A model generated the notes under the pieces. That model did no database searches. It saw only the letters and a list, made by a program, of their open reading frames with translations, and was not told the DNA's origin. Source: Bifidobacteriaceae bacterium (GTDB lineage Bacteria > Actinomycetota > Actinomycetes > Actinomycetales > Bifidobacteriaceae). Taken from it: a DNA stretch of 64,000 nucleotides. The stretch spans positions 496,001 to 560,000 of the forward strand of contig JALCQD010000001.1 of NCBI GenBank assembly GCA_022651005.1, written 5' to 3'. Within the stretch, counting starts at the first letter, position 1; each line of letters opens with the position of its first letter. The translations under genes were made by a program, and so were the position numbers. Shown piece after piece: positions 16,772 through 25,743 of this stretch.

Positions 16772-18337
16772 ATGGGGTTCACAAACGGAGACGGACCATC
16801 GTTCATCAAGAGTGAGCTGAGGATTGATCCCGACTTTACTGTTGCGCGCGTAGACGATAGGTTATTCGGATCCTTCGTAGAACATCTTGGCAGGAGTATT
16901 TACGGCGGAGTGTATGAGCCGACCCATCCGAGTGCAGATGCTCACGGATTCCGAACCGATGTCTTGGAACTCGTCAAAGAGCTCGGTGTCACCACCATAC
17001 GGTATCCGGGAGGCAACTTTGTGTCCGGTTACAGGTGGGAAGACGGCGTTGGGCCAAAGGAATCCCGACCCCGTCGTCTCGATCTGGCCTGGCACTCCAC
17101 AGAAACCAACCAATTCGGCTTGCACGAAATGGTGGATTGGCTTCACGAACTCGGCGGAAACGAGCTCATGGAGGCCGTGAATCTCGGCACTCGCAGCCTT
17201 CAAGAGGCTCTCGACCTTCTCGAATACACCAACGTTTCCAAGGGCACGAAGCTCTCGGATCTCCGTCGTCGGAATGGCGCGGAAGAGCCCTTCAATATCA
17301 AGATGTGGTGCCTTGGGAATGAGATGGACGGAGATTGGCAGCTGGGACATAAGTCTGCCGAAGACTACGCCAAGCAAGTTGCTCTCACCGCAGCGGGAAT
17401 GCGCCAGATCGACCCGAGCATCGAACTCGTCGCGTGCGGTTCTTCCTCGCACGACATGCCTGAATTCGGCACGTGGGAGAGAACCGTTCTGGAGCACGCT
17501 TACGACCTCATTGACTTCGTATCGTGCCACGCCTACTACTACCCACACGACGGCGACATGGAAAGCTTCCTCGCCTCTGCGGTAGATATGGACAGCTTCA
17601 TCAAGGACGTCATTTCCAACATCGATGCTGTCCGCTCGCAGCGCCACTCCGATCATCAGGTCAACATCTCCTTCGACGAATGGAATATCTGGTATTCAGA
17701 GGCAGAGCCGTCGAAGAACCCCGAGGGCATTGGGAACTGGCCCGTGGCACCGCGCCTGCTCGAAGACGTATACACCGTGGCGGATGCCGTGGTGTTCGGG
17801 GATCTCCTCATGACGCTTCTGAAGAACGCCGACCGCGTCCGTTCCGCGTCCCTCGCTCAGCTGGTCAACGTCATTGCACCCATCATGACCGAACACGGTG
17901 GCCCCGCATGGAAACAAACGACGTTCTTCCCCTTCGCTCTCACTGCCGCCGCCGCAAAGGGAGGAACAGTCCTAGAGCCAAAGACCTCGTCCGACACCAT
18001 GCCAACGCAACGTTTCAATGATGTTTCTGCAGTCAATTCCATAGCCGTACGGCAGCCGGACGGCTCGCTGTCAGTTTTCGCCGTCAATCGGTCGATGAAG
18101 AATCCTGCAGAGTTCCGCATCAAGCTCCCGGTTTCCCTTGCACACACTCTTGACTCAGTCACCGCTTCCACTTTGAACGACGCCGACATCAACGCGACGA
18201 ACACGCTCGAGCACCAAGACCGAGTTTCGATGAAGGACAACTCCACGGTGGCAATGAATGGCGGCGGTGAAGTCACTCTGCAGCTACCACCCGTGTCGTG
18301 GACGGTGGTATCGCTGAAGAAGGCACCCACTCTCTAA
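16772..18337 (+). CDS. Alpha-L-arabinofuranosidase, GH51
   Basis: A 521-residue cytoplasmic glycoside hydrolase that releases terminal L-arabinofuranose from arabino-oligosaccharides. The GH51 acid/base Glu184 lies in CLGNEMDG and the nucleophile Glu303 in SFDEWN. The N-terminal FGSFVEHLGRSIYGGVYEP and YPGGNFVSGYRWEDGVGP are family hallmarks. There is no signal peptide, so the substrate must be imported. The ATG at 16772 follows GGAGGAAAA. A LacI-family regulator follows 13 bases downstream, suggesting a two-gene unit. Released arabinose would enter the araA-araD-araB route encoded at 41920-45956. Confidence 0.95.
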   Translation: MGFTNGDGPSFIKSELRIDPDFTVARVDDRLFGSFVEHLGRSIYGGVYEPTHPSADAHGFRTDVLELVKELGVTTIRYPGGNFVSGYRWEDGVGPKESRPRRLDLAWHSTETNQFGLHEMVDWLHELGGNELMEAVNLGTRSLQEALDLLEYTNVSKGTKLSDLRRRNGAEEPFNIKMWCLGNEMDGDWQLGHKSAEDYAKQVALTAAGMRQIDPSIELVACGSSSHDMPEFGTWERTVLEHAYDLIDFVSCHAYYYPHDGDMESFLASAVDMDSFIKDVISNIDAVRSQRHSDHQVNISFDEWNIWYSEAEPSKNPEGIGNWPVAPRLLEDVYTVADAVVFGDLLMTLLKNADRVRSASLAQLVNVIAPIMTEHGGPAWKQTTFFPFALTAAAAKGGTVLEPKTSSDTMPTQRFNDVSAVNSIAVRQPDGSLSVFAVNRSMKNPAEFRIKLPVSLAHTLDSVTASTLNDADINATNTLEHQDRVSMKDNSTVAMNGGGEVTLQLPPVSWTVVSLKKAPTL

Positions 18338-18350
18338 AGAACAGGGAAAG

Positions 18351-19430
18351 TTGGCATCAGGCCGTATGAATGGACGCGTAACGATCAAAGACGTTGCCGA
18401 GCAGGCACACGTCTCTTTCAAGACCGTATCGAACGTCGTCAACGACACCGGAAACATGCGGCCGGAGACCCGCCGACACGTCCAGAAAGTGTTGAAAGAA
18501 ATGGGCTATCTGGCGAACGTATCGGCAAGGTCACTGAGAACCGGAACCAATAAGCTGATCGGCCTCGGAATTGACACCTTCGCCCAGCCCTTCGCACCCT
18601 ACTTTGCCGGGCAGGTCATTGCCGCAGCCCGCGATAAAGGGTATGCCGTGGTCGTCGACACTTACGGGGACGACATTGAATCCATTATCTCGGACGCCAC
18701 TCGCATCGCGGCAGACGGGTGGATACTGCACGTCACAGCGCCTTGGGAAAACGAGGGCGAAACGCTCCTCCAGGAATACCCCGTTGTGGCGGTCGGCGAA
18801 CAGCACTCCTTCAACAAGGCGGATTCCGTCACCATGCCAAACGTGCAAGCCGTCAAAGACATCACCACCACACTGCTCGCCATGGGCCACCGCAAAGTGG
18901 CTCTCATCGGAGAACCGCCCGAATGGAATATTCTGCATAAAAAAGGAATGAGTGACGTTCAACTTCACGAACTCGCACTGAACTCATCACAAGGAGCACA
19001 GGAACTCCGCACTCGCGGTTACGTTGAGGCCTTTGACGACGCGGGGATACCCATCAATTGGGATATGATGCTGCCCGGGTACAGCTGGACGAGGAGCTCA
19101 GGAAGCCGTGCGGCGAATGAGCTCCTCGACAAGGGCGTCGTTCCCGAAGTCGTCGTGTGTCTCAACGATGCTCTTGCACTCGGCGCCATTCATTCCTTTC
19201 AACTGCATGAGCTTAATGTTCCGCAAGACATTCAAGTCACAGGATTCGATAACATCACCGAAAGTGAATACTCTAATCCTCCCCTGACTACCATCGACCC
19301 CTCCGTCGAGGAATACGCTCAGACGGCGGTCACCATGCTCATTGAGCGCATTGAAGGGTATACGGGACCCGCACGATCCACTGTCACCCAGTACTCCTTC
19401 GTTGAGCGCCAGTCAGCATCGTTGAAGTAA
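18351..19430 (+). CDS. LacI family transcriptional regulator
   Basis: A 359-residue sugar-responsive regulator. The N-terminal helix-turn-helix with hinge is intact (VTIKDVAEQAHVSFKTVSNVVNDTGNMRPETRRHVQ, then LANVSARSLRTG), followed by a periplasmic-binding-protein-like effector domain (LIGLGIDTFAQPFAPYFAGQV, VVVCLNDALALGAIHSFQLHELNVPQDIQVTGFDNI). The frame starts with TTG at 18351, preceded by AGGGAAAG; an ATG at 18366 is an alternative. It probably controls the upstream arabinofuranosidase gene through the dyad at 16699-16714. Confidence 0.92.
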   Translation: MASGRMNGRVTIKDVAEQAHVSFKTVSNVVNDTGNMRPETRRHVQKVLKEMGYLANVSARSLRTGTNKLIGLGIDTFAQPFAPYFAGQVIAAARDKGYAVVVDTYGDDIESIISDATRIAADGWILHVTAPWENEGETLLQEYPVVAVGEQHSFNKADSVTMPNVQAVKDITTTLLAMGHRKVALIGEPPEWNILHKKGMSDVQLHELALNSSQGAQELRTRGYVEAFDDAGIPINWDMMLPGYSWTRSSGSRAANELLDKGVVPEVVVCLNDALALGAIHSFQLHELNVPQDIQVTGFDNITESEYSNPPLTTIDPSVEEYAQTAVTMLIERIEGYTGPARSTVTQYSFVERQSASLK

Positions 19431-19570
19431 TCCTCCAACAAAAAATCCCCCACGCCGTGGAGGATTCAATGTGTACTGCCAAGTCGACTTCCGACACAAA
19501 AGTCGGTGCATCAAACTGACAGCCTTTCGTGCGATACCGGAGTGGCCGGTCATCGCACCACTAACGCAAA

Positions 19571-19660
19571 CTACTTGCGCTGGTGACGAGTCTTGCGAAG
19601 CATTTTGCGATGCTTCTTCTTGCTCATGCGCTTGCGACGCTTCTTAATGACTGATCCCAT
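19571..19660 (-). CDS. Small ribosomal protein bS22 (AURKAIP1/COX24-like)
   Basis: A 29-residue, extremely basic protein starting MGSVIKKRRKRMSKKKHRKML and ending in RHQRK. It matches the tiny actinobacterial 30S subunit protein bS22, which carries the COX24 motif and sits in the small subunit near the decoding region. The ATG at 19660 has GGAGG with good spacing. It is a single gene downstream of the lacI gene and on the opposite strand, upstream in orientation of no obvious partner. It is easily missed because of its size. Confidence 0.93.
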   Translation of the reverse strand: MGSVIKKRRKRMSKKKHRKMLRKTRHQRK

Positions 19661-19803
19661 CCCGAGCCTCCGTTCGTATTACAGTCAAGAGTCAACTTTC
19701 CAAATACTACTACGCTTTTGCGACAGAATCACATAGCGGTCTACATGAGGCCAGAGCTATCGTCATCCGCTTCTATTTCACAGCTTCTTTTTACTTCTCA
19801 GCT

Positions 19804-20691
19804 TTACTTCTCGTCGCTCGCTCCACCGAGTTCTCGCGACTTGTCCCATGCTGCCTGCGCGGCGGCAATGAATCCTGCCCGCAATCCCGCCTTGTCCAAT
19901 TCGAACAGAGCCCGAGCCGTGGTCCCTCCGGGCGATGTGACTTGCTCGCGCAAGGTCGAGGGCGGCACTACGGGAGTAGATGCCATGCCATTCATCGCCA
20001 TCTTGCCTGACCCCAGAGCCGTCTGCGCTGCAAGTTTTACAGCGACGTCGCGCTTGAGTCCGAGCATGACGCCCGCCTCTGCCATCGCATCGATCACTGC
20101 GAAAATGTATGCGGGGCCGGATCCCGAGATTGCGGACACGGCATCCTGATCCTTCTCTGGAACACGAATAACCTCGCCGCTTGCTCCCAGAATTGCCTCG
20201 GCAAGATCCAAGTCTGAATCGTCGGCAGCCGAACCAGCCGAAATTGCCGTCATTCCCAGGCCAATCTGCGCCGGAGTGTTCGGCATTGCCCGCACCACGG
20301 GAACAGGGCCCAAACGACGCTCGTAGAACGAGGTTGGCAAGCCTGCCGCCACGGTGAGAACCATGCGGGTGGCGCCTTCATACCCATTCTCAAGCTGCTC
20401 CGCAAAGGCCGGCTTCACCGTCTCAAGCACCGTTTCCACATCTTTGGGCTTGACGGCAAGAACAAGTGCATCTGCCACGGTCACGGCCTCAAGAGCGTCC
20501 GTCACCACGGAAACTCCAGGAAAACGCTCCTGAAGGCCCGCGACGTGCGCCCCATCCTCCGCTACCGCCGTTACGGCACTGCGATCAACCCCGGGAGTAC
20601 TCAGGAACGCCGACAGAATGGCGCCACCCATGACGCCAACACCTACGAAAGCGAACTTCTTCCCCGAGATCTGTTCTGACGCTGCTGCCAT
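19804..20691 (-). CDS. proC: Pyrroline-5-carboxylate reductase
   Basis: A 295-residue enzyme that reduces pyrroline-5-carboxylate to proline with NAD(P)H. It has the N-terminal Rossmann motif FAFVGVGVMGGAILSAFL, the VVRAMPNTPAQIGLGMTAI segment, and the C-terminal signature ISGSGPAYIFAVIDAMAEAGVMLGLKRD, followed by the dimerisation helices with LREQVTSPGGTTARAL. The start at 20691 is preceded by AAGGAGAAGG; the frame extends to 20727 but the upstream ATG is less well placed. It is downstream of a membrane-anchored protein in the same orientation. Confidence 0.97.
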   Translation of the reverse strand: MAAASEQISGKKFAFVGVGVMGGAILSAFLSTPGVDRSAVTAVAEDGAHVAGLQERFPGVSVVTDALEAVTVADALVLAVKPKDVETVLETVKPAFAEQLENGYEGATRMVLTVAAGLPTSFYERRLGPVPVVRAMPNTPAQIGLGMTAISAGSAADDSDLDLAEAILGASGEVIRVPEKDQDAVSAISGSGPAYIFAVIDAMAEAGVMLGLKRDVAVKLAAQTALGSGKMAMNGMASTPVVPPSTLREQVTSPGGTTARALFELDKAGLRAGFIAAAQAAWDKSRELGGASDEK

Positions 20692-20775
20692 GTCGTCCTT
20701 CTCCTTCACGATTTTCTGCACTCCCACACCTATTGCCTCATCGGTATCACTATCGATTTTTACAACGGGCTGTTT

Positions 20776-21438
20776 TTACAACGGGAACTTCTGGTAGAAA
20801 TCCTTCACCGCATCGAGTGACCCATTGATCTGGAACACGCACGTGTCGTTCTGCCACACGGCAACACCCTTCGCGGAATCACCGGCAGACTCGTGCACTT
20901 CGTAGGCACCTGTATTCTGCCCCGACACCTTCACATTACCGGCGGCAATTTTCTTGCCGGACAGTTGCCCGATGAGCGAGGTGTACTGGGTCTTTGCGTT
21001 ATCCGACTTTGCCCACTGCGCCACAATCAATGTGACGTCTTCCGAAGCCGTGCCCGTGGAGTACACCACGGTATGCTCCTCCAGCGGCGAGGCGGACGTC
21101 CACGTCTTGGAATCAGTCACGCCTTGGCGCGCGTATGTTCCCACGGTGTCTGGCATGGACTTGAGCAATTCCGTGGCCGACTTGGGCAGCGCCTTCGCCT
21201 TGATGGTGGGTGTCTCGTTCTTTTCGGCCTTCTTCGCCTCGGCCTGTGACGCCACCGTTGTGCTCGCCGCCGGATTCGAAGAATGCGTGGCCCACCCTGG
21301 CCACACGAACGCGGTCAACAACACGAAGACCACGAGCACCACAAGCGTAATGATGACGCCGGTGGCAACCTTATGTCCGGATTTCTTAGGTGTGGACGTG
21401 GGAGAGTCGTCAGAAACATCTTTTCTGGTTTTGCTCAT
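20776..21438 (-). CDS. Membrane-anchored extracytoplasmic protein of unknown function
   Basis: A 220-residue protein with a charged N-terminal cytoplasmic segment, one transmembrane helix (about residues 25-47, VATGVIITLVVLVVFVLLTAFVW), a Ser/Thr/Ala/Lys-rich linker, and a globular extracytoplasmic domain from about residue 85. That domain has regular strands (EHTVVYSTGTASEDVTLIVAQWAKS, GAYEVHESAGDSAKGVAVWQND) and ends FYQKFPL. No family recognised. It lies 84 bases upstream of proC and is divergent from radA, with about 68 bases shared for promoters. Confidence 0.75.
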   Translation of the reverse strand: MSKTRKDVSDDSPTSTPKKSGHKVATGVIITLVVLVVFVLLTAFVWPGWATHSSNPAASTTVASQAEAKKAEKNETPTIKAKALPKSATELLKSMPDTVGTYARQGVTDSKTWTSASPLEEHTVVYSTGTASEDVTLIVAQWAKSDNAKTQYTSLIGQLSGKKIAAGNVKVSGQNTGAYEVHESAGDSAKGVAVWQNDTCVFQINGSLDAVKDFYQKFPL

Positions 21439-21506
21439 AGTCTCGATTCTTCCACAGCTTCAGGACTCGCTTGAACAAGTCGGAACAACTGCGTAGCCTG
21501 CAAGCT

Positions 21507-22961
21507 ATGGCGAAAGCAGCAACAACATATCTGTGTAGTGAGTGCGGTTGGAGCGGCCCGAAATGGTATGGACGCTGCCCCGAATGCGGCGAGTGGGGAA
21601 CCGTCGAAGAGTTTCATGAGCCGCGCGGTGGAGTCTCGAGAGGGGCACGCAGCGGGGCGCGGTCGAGCGCTCACGCAGGTCGCGCGGGCACGAACGGCTC
21701 CAACGCCAGCGGCACACGCTCGCTCGCTGTGGATCCTTCTGTTAAGGCACTTCCTGTGACCGACGAGGGAGGCATCACCGACGAAGATCGCATCGCCACA
21801 GGATTCTCCGAATTCGACCGCGTTCTTGGCGGCGGAGTGGTCCCCGGATCCGTCATTCTCATCGCGGGTGAGCCCGGCATTGGCAAGTCCACGCTTCTGC
21901 TGGAATCGGCCGGGCGCATCGCTGCCGCCAACCCCTCCAACGTGCTCTACGTCTCGGGTGAGGAATCCCAGTCCCAGATTCGCATGCGCGCCAAACGCAT
22001 CGGGGCCATGCATGACAACCTATTACTGGCCTCCACCACTGATCTCGACACAGCGCTGGGGCTCATCGAATCTCAAGCACCTCAACTCGCCATCGTGGAC
22101 TCGGCGCAAACCATCACCTCAGGGGATATCGACGGCATCTCCGGCGGTTCCGCCCAGGTCCGTGAAGTGGCAGCGGGCATCATCGACGTGGCAAAATCAC
22201 GCGATATCCCCGTGCTCCTGGTGGGACACGTGACCAAGGATGGTTCCATCGCCGGGCCACGCACCCTGGAGCACCTGGTGGACGTGGTGTGCCAGTTCGA
22301 GGGTGATTCACAAACTGCTCTGCGCATGCTGCGCGCCACCAAGAATCGCTTCGGGCCTACCGACGAGGTGGGATGCTTCGACATGAACGACGAGGGTCTC
22401 GAGGAAGTCACCGATCCCACGGGACTCTTCGTGTCTGATTCCGACGTGCCCACCGACGGAACCTGTGTCACCTTCACTATGGAAGGGCATCGCAGCCTTC
22501 CGTTGGAGATTCAGGCGTTGGTGACGTCGTCCGTTCTGCCTGCCCCCCGACGCGCCACCGTGGGCGTCGACAACAACCGCGTTGCGATGCTGGTTGCGGT
22601 GCTGTACAAGCACGCCCATCTGCAGCTGCTTGCCAATGACCTCTATATCTCCACGATCGCGGGCGGCACTGCCAAGGAGCCCTCGTGCGATCTCGCCATC
22701 GCGATTGCCCTGGGATCCGCGGCGAAAAACATTGCCATCCCGCGCACAACCGCAGCTTTTGGCGAGGTGTCGTTGACCGGCGAGATTCGCTCAATTCCAC
22801 GCGCCGAACAGCGGATTGCGGAGGCAGCGCGCATGGGCTTTGACCGCATCGTAATTCCAGCCTCACAACGACTGCGCAACGCAAAGAAGCTTGCAGGCGT
22901 AGACATTGTGCGCGTCAAGACCCTTCGACAAGCACTGCAGACGCTTGATATTGTGCGCTGA
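21507..22961 (+). CDS. radA: DNA repair protein RadA
   Basis: A 484-residue RecA-related helicase that processes recombination intermediates. The N-terminal zinc finger has Cys10, Cys13, Cys24 and Cys27. The Walker A is GEPGIGKST, the RadA-specific KNRFG motif is ATKNRFGPTDEVG, and the C-terminal Lon-like domain carries GGTAKEPSCDLAIAIALGSA. The frame begins with a TTG at 21471, but the family N-terminus (MAKAATTYLCSECGW) supports the ATG at 21507. The ribosome-binding site is weak. Confidence 0.96.
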   Translation: MAKAATTYLCSECGWSGPKWYGRCPECGEWGTVEEFHEPRGGVSRGARSGARSSAHAGRAGTNGSNASGTRSLAVDPSVKALPVTDEGGITDEDRIATGFSEFDRVLGGGVVPGSVILIAGEPGIGKSTLLLESAGRIAAANPSNVLYVSGEESQSQIRMRAKRIGAMHDNLLLASTTDLDTALGLIESQAPQLAIVDSAQTITSGDIDGISGGSAQVREVAAGIIDVAKSRDIPVLLVGHVTKDGSIAGPRTLEHLVDVVCQFEGDSQTALRMLRATKNRFGPTDEVGCFDMNDEGLEEVTDPTGLFVSDSDVPTDGTCVTFTMEGHRSLPLEIQALVTSSVLPAPRRATVGVDNNRVAMLVAVLYKHAHLQLLANDLYISTIAGGTAKEPSCDLAIAIALGSAAKNIAIPRTTAAFGEVSLTGEIRSIPRAEQRIAEAARMGFDRIVIPASQRLRNAKKLAGVDIVRVKTLRQALQTLDIVR

Positions 22962-22984
22962 CACTGCTGACACTGCTGACGCTG

Positions 22985-23629
22985 TTATTTGCCCGTTCCA
23001 GCCGCAGTGACTTGGAACGTGACCGACTTTGACGTAACGTCCGACATTCCCTTCATGGACAGCTGTGCCTTATACGTCCCGGCGGCGGCAGGTGTGGAGG
23101 CAGTGGCGTCACACTCACTCGCGCTCGACGTTGTATCCCACGTGATGGTCTGTATATCTTTGTCGCTGTCTGACATCAGCAATGACCGCGAACTCGCGGG
23201 GCACAGCTTCGAGCTCCACATGGTCTGGTCCCCGGAAGTAATCGTCAGAATGCGCGAGCTATCTGAAGCGTCCACCAAGCAGGAGACGCTACCAACGTGT
23301 TGAAGCTGCGCACTAAAGCTCATCTTTCCACCAGAACTCACCGAATCGGTCGTTGGTGTCAATGTCAGCTTCAGCTGATCCGATGTGCAATCCGAGAGAC
23401 CCATAGCAGCCGCCGAATCGGGAACGGCGTCCTTGCTCAAAGAAGTGAGCTGGTCCCTGTGCACGTAGTTGTAGGCGGCATGCCCCACCGAACTCACGCT
23501 CGCGACCAGCGCCCATACGAAAGTCCCAATAAGTGCGAGCGCGGCAATAATCGCCACAATGGCAACAATTCTGCGGCGACGATAGACCCTCCTCATTTGA
23601 GGGGTAACCGCTCGCTTCTGTGATGCCAT
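22985..23629 (-). CDS. Membrane-anchored extracytoplasmic protein, Ig-like
   Basis: A 214-residue protein. A short basic N-terminus (RRVYRRRR) precedes one transmembrane helix (about residues 22-45). The extracellular region (about residues 75-210) has a beta-sandwich-like pattern with four cysteines (SDCTSDQ, VSCLVDAS, SKLCPASS, ASECDATA) that could form disulfides. The final strand series (GTYKAQLSMKGM, SKSVTFQV) resembles bacterial Ig-like folds. It is convergent with radA, ending 23 bases from its stop. No known family; function not inferred. Confidence 0.75.
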   Translation of the reverse strand: MASQKRAVTPQMRRVYRRRRIVAIVAIIAALALIGTFVWALVASVSSVGHAAYNYVHRDQLTSLSKDAVPDSAAAMGLSDCTSDQLKLTLTPTTDSVSSGGKMSFSAQLQHVGSVSCLVDASDSSRILTITSGDQTMWSSKLCPASSRSLLMSDSDKDIQTITWDTTSSASECDATASTPAAAGTYKAQLSMKGMSDVTSKSVTFQVTAAGTGK

Positions 23630-23690
23630 ATCTCAGAGTGTACGAGACCGATCGAAAAAATTCCGGAATCATTCGAAGAATGCCGCAATT

Positions 23691-24638
23691 TTACTCATTC
23701 GGAAAGGCCACGCCACCGTCGGGGAGAATATCAATGAGGTGATCGTCATCAAGCCCTGCCACGCATTCTCGCAGCTGTGCCTGATCGGGCCACAACGCCT
23801 CAAGCTCCACGCTGCTAAGCTGCGCGCGACCTCTTCCCGAGGAGTCCGCACCCGCCGTCACTTTCTGGCGTAACGCATCAAGCACACGTCCGCGCACCTG
23901 CCGATTCGTTCCCCTCCATTTCTGCCGCTTGCGCGTCGGCTTCTCCCCCATTCCGGGGTAATCCGCCGCCCGCCACGCGCACACGTCGTTGAGGGGGCAC
24001 GTTTCGCACTGAGGCGATGACGCCGTGCACACCGTGGCACCCAGCTCCATCACGGCTTGATTCCACAGGACCGAGTCCGCCGTCACTGCAGGAAGGGCCG
24101 CCGCGGCCCGAGCCCTATCCGCGGCAGTGGTGGCGCCACCATAATTTTCCACTCCGTCAAAGACGCGGGAAATCACACGCCGAATGTTCGTATCGACAAC
24201 GGCAACGCGCCGGCCGAACGCAAAGGCCGCAACGGCAGCCGCCGTATACTCCCCCACCCCCGGCAGGCTCAACAACGCATCGCTATCATCCGGCAGCTCG
24301 CCGCCGAAATCCGCGGTGACGACCCGCGCGCACTCCTGCAGTCTCAATGCCCTGCGCGGGTATCCCAACTTTCCCCACGCTGTGATGACCTCCGCCGAGC
24401 TCGCCTTTGCGAGCGCAGCCGGATTCGGCCACACCCTCATCCATGCGTTCCAATAGGGCACCACGCGGATCATGGGGGTCTGCTGGCTCATGACCTCAGA
24501 CACAAGGACTCCCCACGGACTTGTGCCAGGGCGGCGCCATGGCAGATCGCGAGCGTTGTTCGACCACCACGGGCGCAACCGCGCAAGGACCGCCTGCGGT
24601 TGGACGCTCGCATCATTCATATCGCTCACATCGCTCAT
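23691..24638 (-). CDS. mutY: Adenine DNA glycosylase MutY
   Basis: A roughly 315-residue base-excision enzyme that removes adenine mispaired with 8-oxoguanine. Catalytic Glu is in SEVMSQQT; the helix-hairpin-helix is LPGVGEYTAAAVAAFAFG; the catalytic Asp is in VVDTNIRRV. The 4Fe-4S ligands are the four cysteines in a C-X6-C-X2-C-X5-C array (CTASSPQCETCPLNDVC). The C-terminal NUDIX-like domain seen in longer MutY proteins is shortened, as in other actinobacteria. I prefer the ATG at 24638 (AGGTGG about ten bases upstream); a GTG at 24647 is the alternative. It is divergent from trmL with an exceptionally short gap. Confidence 0.94.
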   Translation of the reverse strand: MSDVSDMNDASVQPQAVLARLRPWWSNNARDLPWRRPGTSPWGVLVSEVMSQQTPMIRVVPYWNAWMRVWPNPAALAKASSAEVITAWGKLGYPRRALRLQECARVVTADFGGELPDDSDALLSLPGVGEYTAAAVAAFAFGRRVAVVDTNIRRVISRVFDGVENYGGATTAADRARAAAALPAVTADSVLWNQAVMELGATVCTASSPQCETCPLNDVCAWRAADYPGMGEKPTRKRQKWRGTNRQVRGRVLDALRQKVTAGADSSGRGRAQLSSVELEALWPDQAQLRECVAGLDDDHLIDILPDGGVAFPNE

Positions 24639-24666
24639 GTCACTCACACCACCTAATCTGTCGCAT

Positions 24667-25317
24667 ATGTCGGACGAGCAGAAATCTCAGAAATCAACGG
24701 ACTCCAGCGTACAAACAATGTACGAATATGGGTATCGCAAATCGGGCTACGGACCCGACGAACTGGTGACGGATGCGCACGGAAACCCCATCAGCGTGGT
24801 GGACGCCATGATGAGGGCCGAAGACGCGAAGGACACCCAAACCCTCACTCCTCATCTGTGCTTCTACTCGCCACGCATCCCCGGCAACACGGGTTCCGCC
24901 ATTCGCCTGTGCGCGGTCACTGGAACCATTCTTCATCTGGTGGAGCCGCTGGGCTTCAACCTGCACGACACGAAGCTGCGCCGTGCGGGACTTGATTACC
25001 ATGACATGGCACATGTGGTGTTGCACCCCAACTTCGACAACCTGGTGGAAACCATGCCCGACTCGCGCATTATCGCCTTCACGGCACACGCCACGAAGAA
25101 TTACACGGATATCGAGTACCGACCGAGCGACATCCTGCTCTTCGGGCCGGAACCGGGCAACATCCCGGATCCAATGGACATCATGGAGGGGCCTCACGTG
25201 GCCGAGCAGGTGCGTCTGCCCATGCGTCCCTCCGCACGGTCGCTCAACCTCACCAATACCGCCTCCATCGCCATTTACGAAGCCTGGAGACAGCTGGGAT
25301 TCTCCGGCGGCCAGTGA
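24667..25317 (+). CDS. trmL: tRNA (cytidine(34)-2'-O)-methyltransferase TrmL, N-terminally extended
   Basis: A 216-residue SPOUT methyltransferase for the wobble ribose of tRNA-Leu. The core runs from about residue 62 (HLCFYSPRIPGNTGSAIRLCAVTG) to the knot motifs LFGPEPGNIPDP and LPMRPSARSLNLTNTASIAIYEAWRQLGF. The first roughly 60 residues (SDEQKSQKSTDSSVQTMYEYGYRKSGYG and onwards) are not part of the usual 155-residue enzyme. The ATG at 24667 has no Shine-Dalgarno sequence; a TAATCT hexamer ends six bases upstream, which suggests a leaderless transcript. It is divergent from mutY. Confidence 0.93.
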   Translation: MSDEQKSQKSTDSSVQTMYEYGYRKSGYGPDELVTDAHGNPISVVDAMMRAEDAKDTQTLTPHLCFYSPRIPGNTGSAIRLCAVTGTILHLVEPLGFNLHDTKLRRAGLDYHDMAHVVLHPNFDNLVETMPDSRIIAFTAHATKNYTDIEYRPSDILLFGPEPGNIPDPMDIMEGPHVAEQVRLPMRPSARSLNLTNTASIAIYEAWRQLGFSGGQ

Positions 25318-25403
25318 GCCTGAGCCCTCATCTTGCTGAGTCTTGGCAGGAACTTTGCCGAGACTTGGCGCGGACTCCGCCAACCCGCTTAACATCACGC
25401 CGA

Positions 25404-25409
25404 TATACT
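25404..25409 (+). promoter_or_regulatory. Candidate -10 element for the ACT/UPF0210 operon
   Basis: TATACT is a one-mismatch -10 hexamer located 31 bases before the ACT gene start. No good -35 hexamer is seen at the expected distance, so the promoter call is tentative. Confidence 0.4.
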
Positions 25410-25439
25410 GACCAGTACCTTCACTCTCAAGGAGCCCGC

Positions 25440-25712
25440 ATGAACAAGGCAATTATCACTGTCGTCGGCCAAGACACCGTTGGCATCATCGCGCGAGTCT
25501 GCACCTACTTGTCGAAGTCGAACGTCAACGTTCTCGACATCTCGCAGACCATCATCGACGGATTCTTCAACATGATGATGATTATCGATTACTCGGACGC
25601 CGACAAGGACTTCGGAACTGTGGTGGACGATCTCGAAGGCCTGGGCGAGGAAATTGGCGTGCGCATCCGCTGCCAGCGCGAGGAAATCTTCACCAAGATG
25701 CATCGCATCTGA
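25440..25712 (+). CDS. ACT domain-containing protein (UPF0237 family)
   Basis: A 90-residue single ACT domain of the UPF0237 type: KAIITVVGQDTVGIIARVCTYLSKSNVNVLDISQTI with the glycine-containing ligand turn, and a C-terminal RCQREEIFTKMHRI. ACT domains usually sense amino acids. The ATG at 25440 has AAGGAG seven bases upstream. It is 31 bases upstream of the UPF0210 gene, and this pair is a conserved unit across many Gram-positives, so the ACT protein is probably the small-molecule sensor of the larger partner (inference). Confidence 0.92.
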   Translation: MNKAIITVVGQDTVGIIARVCTYLSKSNVNVLDISQTIIDGFFNMMMIIDYSDADKDFGTVVDDLEGLGEEIGVRIRCQREEIFTKMHRI

Positions 25713-25743
25713 TCGCACGAGTATCTGATCCGGAAGGAACCCA

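Noticed and set aside
22962-22984. Triplicated CTGACACTG-like direct repeat after radA
   Set aside because: Very short (9-mers, one degenerate) and between convergent genes; probably chance or slippage, with no hairpin.
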